Below are positions 8,039 to 16,175 of a stretch of DNA of 64,000 bases, in pieces (position 1 is the stretch's first letter; every line of letters starts with the position of its first letter). Position numbers and translations under genes: made by a program. The notes below the pieces were generated by a model. The model was not told the DNA's origin and did no database searches. It worked only from the letters and a program-made list of their open reading frames with translations. This DNA is from Sphingopyxis sp. YR583 (GTDB taxonomy: Bacteria > Pseudomonadota > Alphaproteobacteria > Sphingomonadales > Sphingomonadaceae), in NCBI RefSeq assembly GCF_900108295.1, contig NZ_FNWK01000001.1, forward strand, positions 1 through 64,000, in the 5' to 3' direction.

Positions 8039-8983
8039 ATGGACGACGCCGCCCCCAATCCCGCCGACATCCCCGCCCCCGGCAGCTATCACTGGACACC
8101 CAAACTCCAGCGCGCGTTTCTGGAGAGCCTTGCGACCACCGGGTCGGTGAAGATCGCCAGCACCTCGGTCGGCATGTCGCCGCGCGCCACCTACGACCTC
8201 AAGCACAAGACGCAGGGTGCGGCGTTCAAACTCGGCTGGGCGGCGGCGGTGCTGATCGCGCGCGGGCGGCTCGCCGACGAACTGCTCGACCGCGCGATCT
8301 GGGGGCATGAGGAGATGACCACCGTCATGCGCGAGGAGGACCGCAGCCTCACCAAACGCCGCCGCATCGAATCGCGCCTCGGCCTCGCGATGCTCGCGCG
8401 GCTCGACCGCATGGTCGAAACGCGCGCGCAGGCGGGCGAGGAAATGCTCGCGCGGATCATCGCCGGCGACTGGCCGGGTTTCCTCGCACTTTTCGACGTG
8501 GATGCCGACAACGCACAGGCCGAGGGGCATAACGCCGCCCTCGCGCTCTGGCTCGCCGGCCGCGATAACCGCGCCAACCCGCTCGCCACCCTGTGGCGCG
8601 GCACTGGAATCGCGAGTGAAGTTGCGCAGATTTCCGCGCTTTCCGACAATGAGCCCGAAGACGCCTGCGAAGACGAGCCGACCCCGGAGGAACAGGCGGC
8701 GGCGATGACGATCTGGACCGACGACGTCACCGGCGAACTGCGCACCAATTTCCCGCCGCCCGAGGATTTTGTCGGCAGCGAGGAAGGCCGGTTCGGCGAC
8801 GAGGATTATGAACGCAGCCTCGATGCCGAGGAGGAAATCGCGTGGGAGGAGGCCTGCGCCAGGGCCTATGCCCCCTTGCGCAAAGCCGGCGAAGCCGCCC
8901 GCCGCGCCTTCTTCGCCCTTCCCGATCCCGCCAACGATCCCGAAGCGCAGGACGGAGAGGCGCGCAAATCGGCCAGCGGCTAG
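8039..8983 (+). CDS. hypothetical protein with N-terminal HTH-like region
   Basis: A 314-residue protein. The first 60 residues (WTPKLQRAFLESLATTGSV, then KIASTSVGMSPRATYDLKHK) resemble the DNA-binding helix-turn-helix of phage terminase small subunits and related factors. The middle is helical and arginine-rich; the last third is acidic. The ATG at 8039 follows GAAAGGA. No neighbouring phage genes are present, so a terminase role is unlikely; a host DNA-binding protein is more plausible. Function unknown. Confidence 0.7.
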   Translation: MDDAAPNPADIPAPGSYHWTPKLQRAFLESLATTGSVKIASTSVGMSPRATYDLKHKTQGAAFKLGWAAAVLIARGRLADELLDRAIWGHEEMTTVMREEDRSLTKRRRIESRLGLAMLARLDRMVETRAQAGEEMLARIIAGDWPGFLALFDVDADNAQAEGHNAALALWLAGRDNRANPLATLWRGTGIASEVAQISALSDNEPEDACEDEPTPEEQAAAMTIWTDDVTGELRTNFPPPEDFVGSEEGRFGDEDYERSLDAEEEIAWEEACARAYAPLRKAGEAARRAFFALPDPANDPEAQDGEARKSASG

Positions 8984-9098
8984 CCCTTACAATCCACGAC
9001 GCGCGTCCCCATATAAAAGCCATCGCGGCACATACGTCCTGTAGGCCGCCGCGGCTGAGAGACCGCGCGCTCCCGCTTACGCAAGAGGAGCCGCGCCG

Positions 9099-9407
9099 AT
9101 GCCGTCCGACACCCCCGATTCCGACACGCGGCCCGGCGGCCCCGAAACCCCGACGCCCGCGAAGCCGCGCAGCGGCTATATGTTTCGCAAGACCCATACC
9201 CCGCTGCCGCGTGACGAGGTGCAGCGACAGGGTGATATCAGCCAGCTCGCCTTCCTCCACATGGGCGGGCGCGATCCGGCGATCGCCTTTCTCAACGGCG
9301 AGGATGCCGAACTCGGCGGCCGCCCGCTGGCGCTCGCAACCGCGAGTGTCGAGGGTTTCGCCCGCGTCGCCGACGCGATCCGCGCGCGCGCCGCGAACGA
9401 TACATGA
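9099..9407 (+). CDS. MbcA/ParS/Xre antitoxin C-terminal-like protein
   Basis: A 102-residue protein. The N-terminal 30 residues are proline-rich and probably disordered. The C-terminal segment DPAIAFLNGEDAELGGRPLA followed by ASVEGFARVADAIRAR resembles the short toxin-binding domain of MbcA/ParS/Xre antitoxins (FLN...LGGRPL...EG...V). The usual DNA-binding helix-turn-helix is absent and no RES-domain toxin is next to it. It overlaps the next gene by ATGA, so the two are translated together. Ribosome binding site AAGAGGAG is strong. The toxin-antitoxin assignment is tentative. Confidence 0.65.
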   Translation: MPSDTPDSDTRPGGPETPTPAKPRSGYMFRKTHTPLPRDEVQRQGDISQLAFLHMGGRDPAIAFLNGEDAELGGRPLALATASVEGFARVADAIRARAANDT

Positions 9408-9625
9408 CGCGCGCGATCAATCTCGGTCTCGCCGAAAGCGAGCTGATCGCGATCTGCCGCGCCGCGCGCATCGGCATCAGCGCGATCGAGCCGCTGAAAT
9501 CGGGTGGCACGCGACTGGTCTGCATGACTCGCGACGGCGCCGAGGAGATCCGCCGGCGGCTCGCCGCGAACATCATCGACGGCGAAGTCGACCGTTATCG
9601 CTTTTATCGCCCGCCGCAGCAATGA
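9404..9625 (+). CDS. small hypothetical protein, coupled to upstream gene
   Basis: A 73-residue protein of unknown function starting inside the stop codon of the preceding gene (ATGA overlap). Sequence features: an amphipathic N-terminal helix (LAESELIAICRAARIGISAIE), a short strand (GTRLVCMTRD) and a basic C-terminal helix ending in RYRFYRPPQQ. The tight coupling implies that it works with the 9099-9407 product. It is not a RES, HipA or Fic toxin by any visible motif. Confidence 0.65.
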   Translation: MTRAINLGLAESELIAICRAARIGISAIEPLKSGGTRLVCMTRDGAEEIRRRLAANIIDGEVDRYRFYRPPQQ

Positions 9626-9767
9626 TGGCCGATGGCGGCAAATATTCGTTCCTTGCCGTCCTCTCCGGCCGGATAATGCCCGGACCAGCGATACGAATTT
9701 CGGCTTGCGCCCCCGATGAAATACTCCGCCCCGATCGGCGGCGATTTTGCGGCAATTGGACGCAACC

Positions 9768-9796
9768 TTGACTTTTCGACATTATTCTCCCATATT
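9768..9796 (+). promoter_or_regulatory. candidate promoter of the cold-shock gene
   Basis: TTGACT (9768-9773), 17-base spacer, CATATT (9791-9796). Transcription from here would give a leader of about 120 bases before the cold-shock start codon, the long 5' leader expected of cspA-type messages. The rest of the gap 9626-9923 holds no gene. Confidence 0.5.
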
Positions 9797-9923
9797 CGGC
9801 GAGCTAACGTCGCATGCGACGGAATTTGACGGCCCCTTGGGGCAGACTCTTCCCTTCACACGCTACCAGCTCCGCCGGTGCTTTTGCCGGTGGATTCCCG
9901 TTTCTCGTGAAAGGAAACATCTC

Positions 9924-10130
9924 ATGGCCATCGGCACCGTAAAATTCTTCAACACCGACAAGGGTTATGGCTTCATCGAAAATGAAGACGGCTCGGGCGA
10001 CAGCTTCGTCCACATCACCGCGGTCCAGGCCGCGGGCATGGACACGCTCCACAAGGAACAGCGTGTCTCCTACGAACTTGAAACCGGCCGCAACGGCAAG
10101 GTTTCGGCGATCAACCTCCAGTCGGCCTGA
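9924..10130 (+). CDS. cspA: cold-shock protein, CspA family
   Basis: A 68-residue single cold-shock domain. RNP1 is KGYGFIE (in DKGYGFIENEDG) and RNP2 is DSFVHITAV. The start GTVKFFN is typical. It binds single-stranded RNA and DNA and melts RNA structure. The ATG follows GAAAGGA. Only three bases separate its stop codon from the first possible start of the IF-1 gene, so both are probably on one transcript and share the long leader. Family membership is certain; the specific paralogue name is not. Confidence 0.95.
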   Translation: MAIGTVKFFNTDKGYGFIENEDGSGDSFVHITAVQAAGMDTLHKEQRVSYELETGRNGKVSAINLQSA

Positions 10131-10133
10131 TTA

Positions 10134-10397
10134 TTGGCCAAAGAGGAACTGATGACTTTCGAGGGGCAGATCGACGAGATCCTGCCCGATGGACGCTTCG
10201 GCGTCGTGCTCGAAAATGGTCATCGGGTGATCGTCTACACGGCAGGCCGGATGCGGCGTTTCCGCATCCGGTCGGTCGTCGGCGACGCCGTGCGCGTCGA
10301 AATGACGCCCTATGACCTCAGCAAGGGCCGCCTCGTCTACCGCGAACGCGGAAGCGGGCCGGTCGCACCGAGCCAGCGCAAACGGCGCGGGCTCTGA
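10134..10397 (+). CDS. infA: translation initiation factor IF-1 family protein
   Basis: An 87-residue OB-fold protein of the IF-1 family, with [32 protein letters not shown] and [11 protein letters not shown] matching the family. It differs from canonical IF-1 by a basic C-terminal tail of about 15 residues and by several changes in the first half, so it may be a second, specialised paralogue. Two starts compete: TTG at 10134, giving the family-like MAKEEL, and ATG at 10152, which has an ideal AAGAGGA site formed by the codons of the longer form. It follows the cold-shock gene by three bases. Confidence 0.85.
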   Translation: MAKEELMTFEGQIDEILPDGRFGVVLENGHRVIVYTAGRMRRFRIRSVVGDAVRVEMTPYDLSKGRLVYRERGSGPVAPSQRKRRGL

Positions 10398-10419
10398 CCA
10401 AACGCGGGCTCTGACCAAA
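10386..10419 (+). repeat. 17-bp perfect tandem duplication at the infA stop
   Basis: CGCGGGCTCTGACCAAA occurs twice in a row (10386-10402 and 10403-10419). The first copy contains the TGA stop of the IF-1 gene. A small hairpin, CGGCGC/GCGCCG with AAAG loop (10425-10440), follows directly. Confidence 0.9.
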
Positions 10420-10477
10420 GGGGCCGGCGCAAAGGCGCCGCCTCCAACAACCAGAATATTTAAAACCAAAGATAAAG

Positions 10478-10633
10478 ATGATGACTATGTTCAATAATAA
10501 TAATTCGATTTTCCCCGCTCTGCCCGCGCTTTCGCTGGCCGGCAAGGCGATGACAGCGAACCCGCCGCGCCGCCGCCGCCCGACGCTGTCGCGCCGCGAG
10601 CTTCGGCGTCTGATCGCCGATATGGTCGATTGA
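10478..10633 (+). CDS. small basic hypothetical protein
   Basis: A 51-codon reading frame (MMTMFNNNNSIFPALPALSL at the start, RRELRRLIADMVD at the end). The C-terminal half is very basic (PPRRRRPTLSRRELRR), suggesting nucleic-acid contact. It lies between the IF-1 gene and the 68-residue gene, in the same direction and with short gaps, so it is probably in the same transcript. Any of the ATGs at 10478, 10481 or 10487 could start it; no strong ribosome binding site is visible. Function unknown. Confidence 0.5.
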   Translation: MMTMFNNNNSIFPALPALSLAGKAMTANPPRRRRPTLSRRELRRLIADMVD

Positions 10634-10661
10634 TCGACCACCCATAAACAAGGAAGCAGCC

Positions 10662-10868
10662 ATGTCGGCCACCATCGAATTCTATGTCACGCAGGCCGAA
10701 AAATGCACCGCAGAGGCCGAAGCCTCGGCGCTGACGCAGGTCCGCGACCGCAATTTGCGCGCCGCCGCGGCATGGCAGGCGATGGCCGACAAGCTGCTCC
10801 ACACCGAACAATTGCGCGCCGAAAAGGACGCGCTGGCTGCTGCCGCCGCTGCGGTGGCGAAAGTCTGA
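10662..10868 (+). CDS. small helical hypothetical protein
   Basis: A 68-residue, alanine-rich, almost entirely helical protein (EFYVTQAEKCTAEAEASAL, then RNLRAAAAWQAMADKLLHTE). The heptad-like pattern suggests a helical hairpin or coiled coil. Ribosome binding site AAGGAAG is good. It resembles small proteins found in many alphaproteobacteria, but no role is known to me. It is the last gene of the cold-shock/IF-1 cluster, which ends in a hairpin. Confidence 0.65.
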   Translation: MSATIEFYVTQAEKCTAEAEASALTQVRDRNLRAAAAWQAMADKLLHTEQLRAEKDALAAAAAAVAKV

Positions 10869-10874
10869 ATGTGC

Positions 10875-10896
10875 GGCGGCGGACTAGACCGCCGCC
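10875..10896. terminator. hairpin between convergent genes
   Basis: GGCGGCGG (10875-10882) with CCGCCGCC (10889-10896), loop of six bases. It starts seven bases after the stop of the 68-residue gene and covers the stop codon of the opposite AraC gene, so it may serve both directions. No T run. Confidence 0.5.
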
Positions 10897-11789
10897 CCCA
10901 CCTGCACCATTCCGCGCAGCCGCTCGGCGTCGCGCGAGGGCGGCATCCCGAACGCCCGGGCATATTCGCGGCTGAACTGCGATGCGCTCTCATACCCCAC
11001 CGAATAGGCCGCGCGGCTCGCCTCGCTACCCCCCGCCAGCAGCCGCCGCGCCGCGTGCAGGCGCAGCGTCTTCTGGAACTGCAGCGGGCTCATCGCCGTC
11101 GCCGCCTTGAAATGCCGATGAAAGGACGCAACGCTCATCCCGGCGATCTCCGCCAGCTTTGCCGTCGGCAGCAGCGTGTCGAAATGGTCGTGCATCCACA
11201 ATATCGCCCGCCGAACCCGCGACAATCTGCTGTCTTCCTGGGCAATGGCACAAAGCTGCCCGCCCAGCGGCCCTTGCAACAGGCGATAGAGGATCTCACG
11301 CTCCCGCATCGGCGCCAGCATCGCGACGTCGCCGGGACGGTCGAGCAGTCCGAGCAGCCCCGCCCACGCCTCGACCAACTCCTCGGTCACCGATGCGACG
11401 GCAAAGCCCGCAAGGTCGCCCGATGCGGCATGACCGATGGCCGCGGGATCCATGCTGGCGATCAGGTCGGCAAGCACGGCGCGGTCGAGGCGCAGCGCCG
11501 CGGCGACATAGGGTTTGTCGGCTGTCGCCTCGACCACCCGGCCGACCGCCGGCAGGTCGAGCGATGCGACGAAATAGCTCGACGCATCGTATCGCAGCAC
11601 CTGGTCGCCAATCACGACCTGCTTCGTTCCTTGCAGGATCAGGCAGGTGACGGGTTCGTAAACGGTCGCGACCCCGCTCGTCGGCGCGCATTGCGTCGCG
11701 ACGACCAGCCGCGGCACCGGCGTCTCATAATAGGGAGAAACCGCGTGGCGCAGCACCTGTGCGCAGATCGAGTCGAGCCTGTCTTGCAT
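10884..11789 (-). CDS. AraC family transcriptional regulator
   Basis: A 301-residue regulator with an N-terminal AraC-type arm and cupin-like domain (APTSGVATVYEPVTCLILQG, ASSYFVASLDLPAVGRV) and two C-terminal helix-turn-helix motifs (LAEIAGMSVASFHRHFKAAT and YSVGYESASQFSREYARAFG). The start taken is ATG 11789 (MQDRLDSICAQ); a longer form from 11867 is possible. It is divergent from the SDR gene at 11966, and AraC proteins of this subgroup often control a divergent oxidoreductase, so it probably regulates that gene. Confidence 0.85.
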   Translation of the reverse strand: MQDRLDSICAQVLRHAVSPYYETPVPRLVVATQCAPTSGVATVYEPVTCLILQGTKQVVIGDQVLRYDASSYFVASLDLPAVGRVVEATADKPYVAAALRLDRAVLADLIASMDPAAIGHAASGDLAGFAVASVTEELVEAWAGLLGLLDRPGDVAMLAPMREREILYRLLQGPLGGQLCAIAQEDSRLSRVRRAILWMHDHFDTLLPTAKLAEIAGMSVASFHRHFKAATAMSPLQFQKTLRLHAARRLLAGGSEASRAAYSVGYESASQFSREYARAFGMPPSRDAERLRGMVQVGAAV

Positions 11790-11965
11790 GCTTGCAACAT
11801 CGGATGCAGCGCGACCGAACACAAGACTTGGACCAGAACGACGCTTTCCATTGATAGAAATAGGCAAGCGAACGCCATGATCGGGCAGCGCAATGCCGAA
11901 CGTCCGGCCTATCTTGATTGCGACAGGGCATCCCCTCCCCCGCCCTGCAACGCAAGGAGTCCATC

Positions 11966-12928
11966 ATGACCCAGTTCAATGCCAAATCGACCACCGACGA
12001 CGTGCTGGCCGGCGTCGACCTCAGCGGCAAGCGCTTCCTCGTCACCGGCGTCTCGGCCGGGCTCGGCGTCGAGACCGCCCGCGCTCTCGTCGTCCACGGC
12101 GCCGATGTCGTCGGCGCGGCGCGCGACCTGACCAAGGCCGAAGGCGCGACCGCCGAAGTCCGCGACGCCGCGGCGAAAAGCGGCGGCAGCTTCGAGCTGA
12201 TCCAGCTCGACCTCGCCTCGCTCGCCAGCGTCCGCGCCGCCACCGATGCGCTCGTCGCCGGCGGCCGCAAGTTTGACGTCGTCATCGCCAATGCCGGCGT
12301 GATGGCGACGCCCTTCGGCAAGACCGCCGACGGTTTCGAAACGCAGTTCGGCACCAATCATTTGGGCCACTTCACCTTCGTCAACCGCATCGCTTCGCTG
12401 ATCAAGGACGGCGGCCGCTTCGTCAGCCTCGCTTCCTCGGGGCACCGCTTCTCGAACGTGAACCTCGACGACCCGAACTTCGACAATGGCGATTACGAGC
12501 CTTGGGCCGCCTATGGCCGCGCGAAGACCGCGAACATCCTGTTCGCCGTCGAGTTCGACCGCCGCCACAGGGATCGCGGCGTGCGCGGGATCGCGCTCCA
12601 CCCGGGCGGCATTCACACCGAACTCGGCCGTCACCTCGACGAAGGCGCGATCGAAGCCTTACTCGAACAGGTCAACGCCGCAGCGCGCGCGTCGGGCGGC
12701 GAGGAGTTCGAGTTCAAGTCGATCCCGCAGGGAGCGGCCACCTCGGTCTGGGCCGCCGCCGTCGCCGATCCGGCCGAGGTCGGCGGACGCTATCTCGAGG
12801 ATTGCCACGTCGCCGAGCTTGCCGACGACGAAAGCCTGCGCGCCGGCGTCCGCGCCTATGCGATCGACCCCGACAACGCCAAGGCGCTGTGGGCGAAGAG
12901 CGAGGAAATGGTTGGCGAGCGTTTCTGA
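11966..12928 (+). CDS. short-chain dehydrogenase/reductase
   Basis: A 320-residue SDR. The NAD(P) motif is TGVSAGLG (residues 27-34), then NAGV, SLASSG with the catalytic serine, and YGRAK as the YxxxK pair. The long C-terminal part and the HPGG motif place it with the retinol dehydrogenase/WW-oxidoreductase-like SDRs that reduce aldehydes and ketones. The ATG follows AAGGAG. It is divergent from an AraC regulator and closed by a hairpin. The substrate is unknown. Confidence 0.88.
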   Translation: MTQFNAKSTTDDVLAGVDLSGKRFLVTGVSAGLGVETARALVVHGADVVGAARDLTKAEGATAEVRDAAAKSGGSFELIQLDLASLASVRAATDALVAGGRKFDVVIANAGVMATPFGKTADGFETQFGTNHLGHFTFVNRIASLIKDGGRFVSLASSGHRFSNVNLDDPNFDNGDYEPWAAYGRAKTANILFAVEFDRRHRDRGVRGIALHPGGIHTELGRHLDEGAIEALLEQVNAAARASGGEEFEFKSIPQGAATSVWAAAVADPAEVGGRYLEDCHVAELADDESLRAGVRAYAIDPDNAKALWAKSEEMVGERF

Positions 12929-12939
12929 CCCCGAACCAC

Positions 12940-12965
12940 AGGGCGGCCCCTTAGCGGGTCGCCCT
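12940..12965. terminator. bidirectional terminator hairpin
   Basis: AGGGCGGCCC (12940-12949) with GGGTCGCCCT (12956-12965), ten pairs including one G-T, loop of six. It lies between the convergent SDR and PEP-CTERM genes. Confidence 0.6.
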
Positions 12966-14040
12966 ATTCGGCGGTCCTTTGCATCCGACGTCGGCGCCAA
13001 AGGATCAAGCCGCCGACACCCAGCCCGAACAGCCCGGCCATTCCGGGCTCGGGCACCGGCGTTGCTCCGCCGCCGGTCGAACTGTCGCCGCCGCTCGAAC
13101 TGCCGCCCGATGGCGATGTCGTATAGCCGCCCTTGAACGTCCCGATATGCATCTCGCCATTCTGCTTGAGATTGCCGAACACCGCCGATCCCTGGATGTA
13201 ATTGCGCGTTTCCGCATCGGCGAGCGGCGCGAGCACCGATCCGCCCCATGCGGTGGTCAGCTTCAGATCCTCAGCCTCGGGGAAATTCCAGATCACCCGT
13301 TCACCCAGATTGTTGGTACCACCGAGGAAATTGTCATTGAGGTTGATCGACCGGCCGCTGACATTGACGATCGCGGTGTCGGCGCCATTGAGATTGAACT
13401 GGATCTCGCCGATCTTGTCGAGGTCCGCCGCCGTGATGTTGAATACCGCGAGCCCCTGTGCATTCGGTTGCGCCGTGAACGTGCCGCGATTGCCCTGCAC
13501 CGTCAGCTGGCTGTTCGACTTGAGCGCCCCCATCTCGAACGACAGGCTGCCCATGCTGCCCTTCAAATCGGTTTTCTGCTGTTGCAGCGCCAGCCCGAAT
13601 CCGGGATCGCTCCGGTCGAGGTTCGAGATGACTTTGTTCTGATTGACGTTGGTATTGCTGATCGTCCCGCCGACCTTCACCGTCTGGTTCGGACCGTTGA
13701 GGTTGAAGCCGCTCGACACATTGCCGCCGATCACCGCGCCCGATCCGTTGTTCAGATTCTTGTGGCTGCCCGTGACATTGCCGACGACGGTCAGCCCCGG
13801 CTGCCCATTCGGCGAGGTCGTGGCACGGATACCGTAATTCGACGAATTGCCGCCGAGGTTGCCGCCAACAAACGTCCGCCCTTCAACTTCGGAAGAGGAT
13901 TCGAGATTGCCGAGCACGACGAGATTCCATTCGCGCAGCGCGTCGATGCCGGTGATCGCCTTGCTCTGCGCCAGCGCAGGCAGCGTCAACGCAGTCGCTA
14001 CGACGGCGGCGGAGAACAGGATGCGGGTCGAAAGGGCCAC
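12964..14040 (-). CDS. choice-of-anchor A family protein with PEP-CTERM signal
   Basis: A 358-residue exported surface protein. Residues 1-24 are a signal peptide. The body is rich in glycine, asparagine and serine and has the beta-helix-like repeats of the choice-of-anchor A family (FVGGNLGGNSSNYG, VIGGNVSSGFNLNG). A Gly/Ser linker (SPSGGSSSGGDSSTGGG) leads to the sorting tail: VPEPG, a hydrophobic helix (MAGLFGLGVGGLILW) and RRRR. This tail is processed by an exosortase, which is not in the window. The start is GTG 14040. It probably contributes to extracellular matrix or surface structure. Confidence 0.88.
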   Translation of the reverse strand: MALSTRILFSAAVVATALTLPALAQSKAITGIDALREWNLVVLGNLESSSEVEGRTFVGGNLGGNSSNYGIRATTSPNGQPGLTVVGNVTGSHKNLNNGSGAVIGGNVSSGFNLNGPNQTVKVGGTISNTNVNQNKVISNLDRSDPGFGLALQQQKTDLKGSMGSLSFEMGALKSNSQLTVQGNRGTFTAQPNAQGLAVFNITAADLDKIGEIQFNLNGADTAIVNVSGRSINLNDNFLGGTNNLGERVIWNFPEAEDLKLTTAWGGSVLAPLADAETRNYIQGSAVFGNLKQNGEMHIGTFKGGYTTSPSGGSSSGGDSSTGGGATPVPEPGMAGLFGLGVGGLILWRRRRMQRTAE

Positions 14041-14190
14041 GGGTTATAGTCCAGTTATCAATGGGAAGGCGAGCGCCCATAGGGCGTTCATCGCCCGGCT
14101 TACACTGAAGTGCGACAGGCCGTTGTCCCGTTCCGGAACAGCGGCCCAAAACCGTCGCGCAGCCGTGTCAAAATCGCGGCGGGCGCGCTC

Positions 14191-14862
14191 TTACCCTATG
14201 GAAAGGAAGCCCGTCACCGTCAGCCGCCCCATCCCGGGATCCGCCGACAGCATATTATCCGGCGAGATCGCCCCGCTATGGAGGTTCCAGCTGCGATAGA
14301 GCAGCGCGCGATTGTAGCGCGCCGGCTCGGTGCGGATGCATTCGAACAGCGGCGTATCCCCCAGCACATATTCGGGTGGCGGCACCCCGCGGTGGCGCAA
14401 CTCGATGTCGAGGTGCCGAAAGAACAGGTCGCGCCGTGCATCATCGACCGTCTCGAAGCCGGTAGAGCGGTGGCGAAAGAAGGCGGTGCCGTCGCCGCCG
14501 GCCGGCGAGAGATAATGGATGAGCGCGATGCGATCCTCGGTGAAGGCGTCGATATGCGGCAGGCGCTGCGGGATGGTAAGTTCGCCCGTCGGGGTCGACA
14601 CGATCGAAAAACTCGCGTCGACGACGGTGATCGGCCCCGTCCGCCCGAATGCTTCGGCGGCCGCTGCCGCAATGACGGGGAGCTGCATCGCGAGATAGTC
14701 GGTGGGCAACGCCGCCCGCACGCCCGGGAAATGGTTGAACGCCGGGGCGAATTCCGCGGCCTGCGCAAAACGCCGCAAGCCATCGGGATCGGGCGCGAAA
14801 TCATCGAGGACGACGAGCGGCTGCGCTTCGACGCCGATGCTCTCGACCGTGACTGTCGTCAT
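14191..14862 (-). CDS. DUF6445 family protein
   Basis: A 223-residue protein of the DUF6445 type (my assignment from the VLDDFAPDPDGLRRFA start and the HIDAFTEDRIALIHYLSP block). HID with later RYNRALLYRSWNLHSG resembles the HxD...R...H arrangement of 2-oxoglutarate/iron oxygenases, so a hydroxylase role is possible but unproven. It begins within the stop codon of the sigma factor (ATGA, 14859-14862), so it is co-translated with it. It is probably an effector of that sigma operon. Confidence 0.75.
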   Translation of the reverse strand: MTTVTVESIGVEAQPLVVLDDFAPDPDGLRRFAQAAEFAPAFNHFPGVRAALPTDYLAMQLPVIAAAAAEAFGRTGPITVVDASFSIVSTPTGELTIPQRLPHIDAFTEDRIALIHYLSPAGGDGTAFFRHRSTGFETVDDARRDLFFRHLDIELRHRGVPPPEYVLGDTPLFECIRTEPARYNRALLYRSWNLHSGAISPDNMLSADPGMGRLTVTGFLSIG

Positions 14863-16121
14863 CGGGTGCATTCGGCGGCGCGGGCCAGCAGGAACTCGCG
14901 CTCACGCTCGTTGCCCGACAATGCGGCCGCCGCCTCGAACTCTGCCTTCGCTTCTCCCGGCCGCCCGGCGCGAAAGAGGAAGTCGCCGCGCGCGGCGGGC
15001 AGCGGCGCATAGTTCCGAAGCGCGGCCTCCTCTGCGATCGCATCGACCAGCCGCAATCCGGCTTCAGGACCGAACGCCATGCTGTACGCCACTGCGCGAT
15101 TCAGCTCGACCACCGGCGACGGCATCACCTCCCCCAGCCGGTCGTAAAGGGTCGCGATATGCTGCCAGTCGGTGTCCTCCGCCGAGCGCGCCCGCGCATG
15201 GCACGCCGCGAGCGCCGCCTGCAAAGCATAAGGTCCATCCGCCCCGCCCAGCGCCTCGGCGCGACCCAGCGCGTTAAGCCCGCGACGGATCAGCAACTGA
15301 TCCCACCGCGCCCGGTTCTGCTCGGTCAGCGGCACGAACCGCCCATCGGGCCCCGCCCGCGCCGCCAGCCGCGACGCCTGGATTTCCATCAGCGCGAGCA
15401 AACCCAGCACCTCGGCTTGATCGGGCATCAGCCCGGCCAAAATCCGCCCGAGCCGCTGCCCCTCGGCGCATAAAGGCGGGCGCACAAGCGACGGCCCCGT
15501 GGTCGCAGCATAGCCTTCGTTGAAGATCAGATAGACGACCTCGATCACCGAACCGAGCCGCGCCTGAAGCTCCGCCCCGCGCGGAACCTCGAACGCCACC
15601 CCCGCCTTGGCGATCGCCTTTTTCGCCCGCGTGATCCGCGCCGCGATCGCCGCCTCGTTCGACAGGAAGGCGCGCGCAATCTCCTCGACCGTCAGCCCGC
15701 CGACCAGCCGCAGCGTCAGCGCTGCGCGCGCCTCGGGCGAAATCACCGGATGACAGGCGGCAAAGATCAGCCCGAGCAGTTCGCCGCCCAGCGGATCGTC
15801 GAGCGCCGCCTCGACCGCCTCCGCGCTCATATCGCGTTCCTCGTCCAGTTCGCGGGCGATTTCGGCATGTTTCCGCTCCCGCATCGCATGGTGCCGCACC
15901 CCGTCGATCACCCGCCGCTTCGCCGCCGCGGCCAGCCAGGCGCCCGGATTGTCGGGCACGCCCGACTTCGGCCACTCGGTCAGCGCGATCAGCAGCGCCT
16001 CCTGCGCCATTTCCTCGGCGCGGTCGACGTCGCGCGTCATCCGGGCGAGCGCGGCGATCAACCGCGCACGCTCGATCCGGAACACCGCTTCAATCGCGCG
16101 ATGGGTCTCATTGGTCGCCAT
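14859..16121 (-). CDS. ECF42-type RNA polymerase sigma factor
   Basis: A 420-residue sigma factor. Region 2 (about 1-80) includes DRAEEMAQEALLIALTEWP; region 4 follows at about 120-185 (LTLRLVGGLTVEEIARAFL, then AAIAARITRAKKAI). The remaining 230 residues are the helical, TPR-like extension typical of the ECF42 group (NEGYAATTGPSLVRPPLC and ELNRAVAYSMAFG). The start is ATG 16121 with GAAGG upstream; in-frame ATG 16160 and TTG 16172 would give longer forms. It follows a YCII/DGPF protein gene, the hallmark neighbour of ECF42, and there is no anti-sigma factor. Confidence 0.9.
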   Translation of the reverse strand: MATNETHRAIEAVFRIERARLIAALARMTRDVDRAEEMAQEALLIALTEWPKSGVPDNPGAWLAAAAKRRVIDGVRHHAMRERKHAEIARELDEERDMSAEAVEAALDDPLGGELLGLIFAACHPVISPEARAALTLRLVGGLTVEEIARAFLSNEAAIAARITRAKKAIAKAGVAFEVPRGAELQARLGSVIEVVYLIFNEGYAATTGPSLVRPPLCAEGQRLGRILAGLMPDQAEVLGLLALMEIQASRLAARAGPDGRFVPLTEQNRARWDQLLIRRGLNALGRAEALGGADGPYALQAALAACHARARSAEDTDWQHIATLYDRLGEVMPSPVVELNRAVAYSMAFGPEAGLRLVDAIAEEAALRNYAPLPAARGDFLFRAGRPGEAKAEFEAAAALSGNEREREFLLARAAECTR

Positions 16122-16175
16122 GCCTGCCTTCTCGGACAACGAAGCAGGAGAGGCAAGCATGGCGTCCGCCAAGAC

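Noticed and set aside
9874..9892. Direct repeat GCCGGTG in the cold-shock leader
   Set aside because: Two 7-base copies in GC-rich DNA are expected by chance; they do not form a stem.
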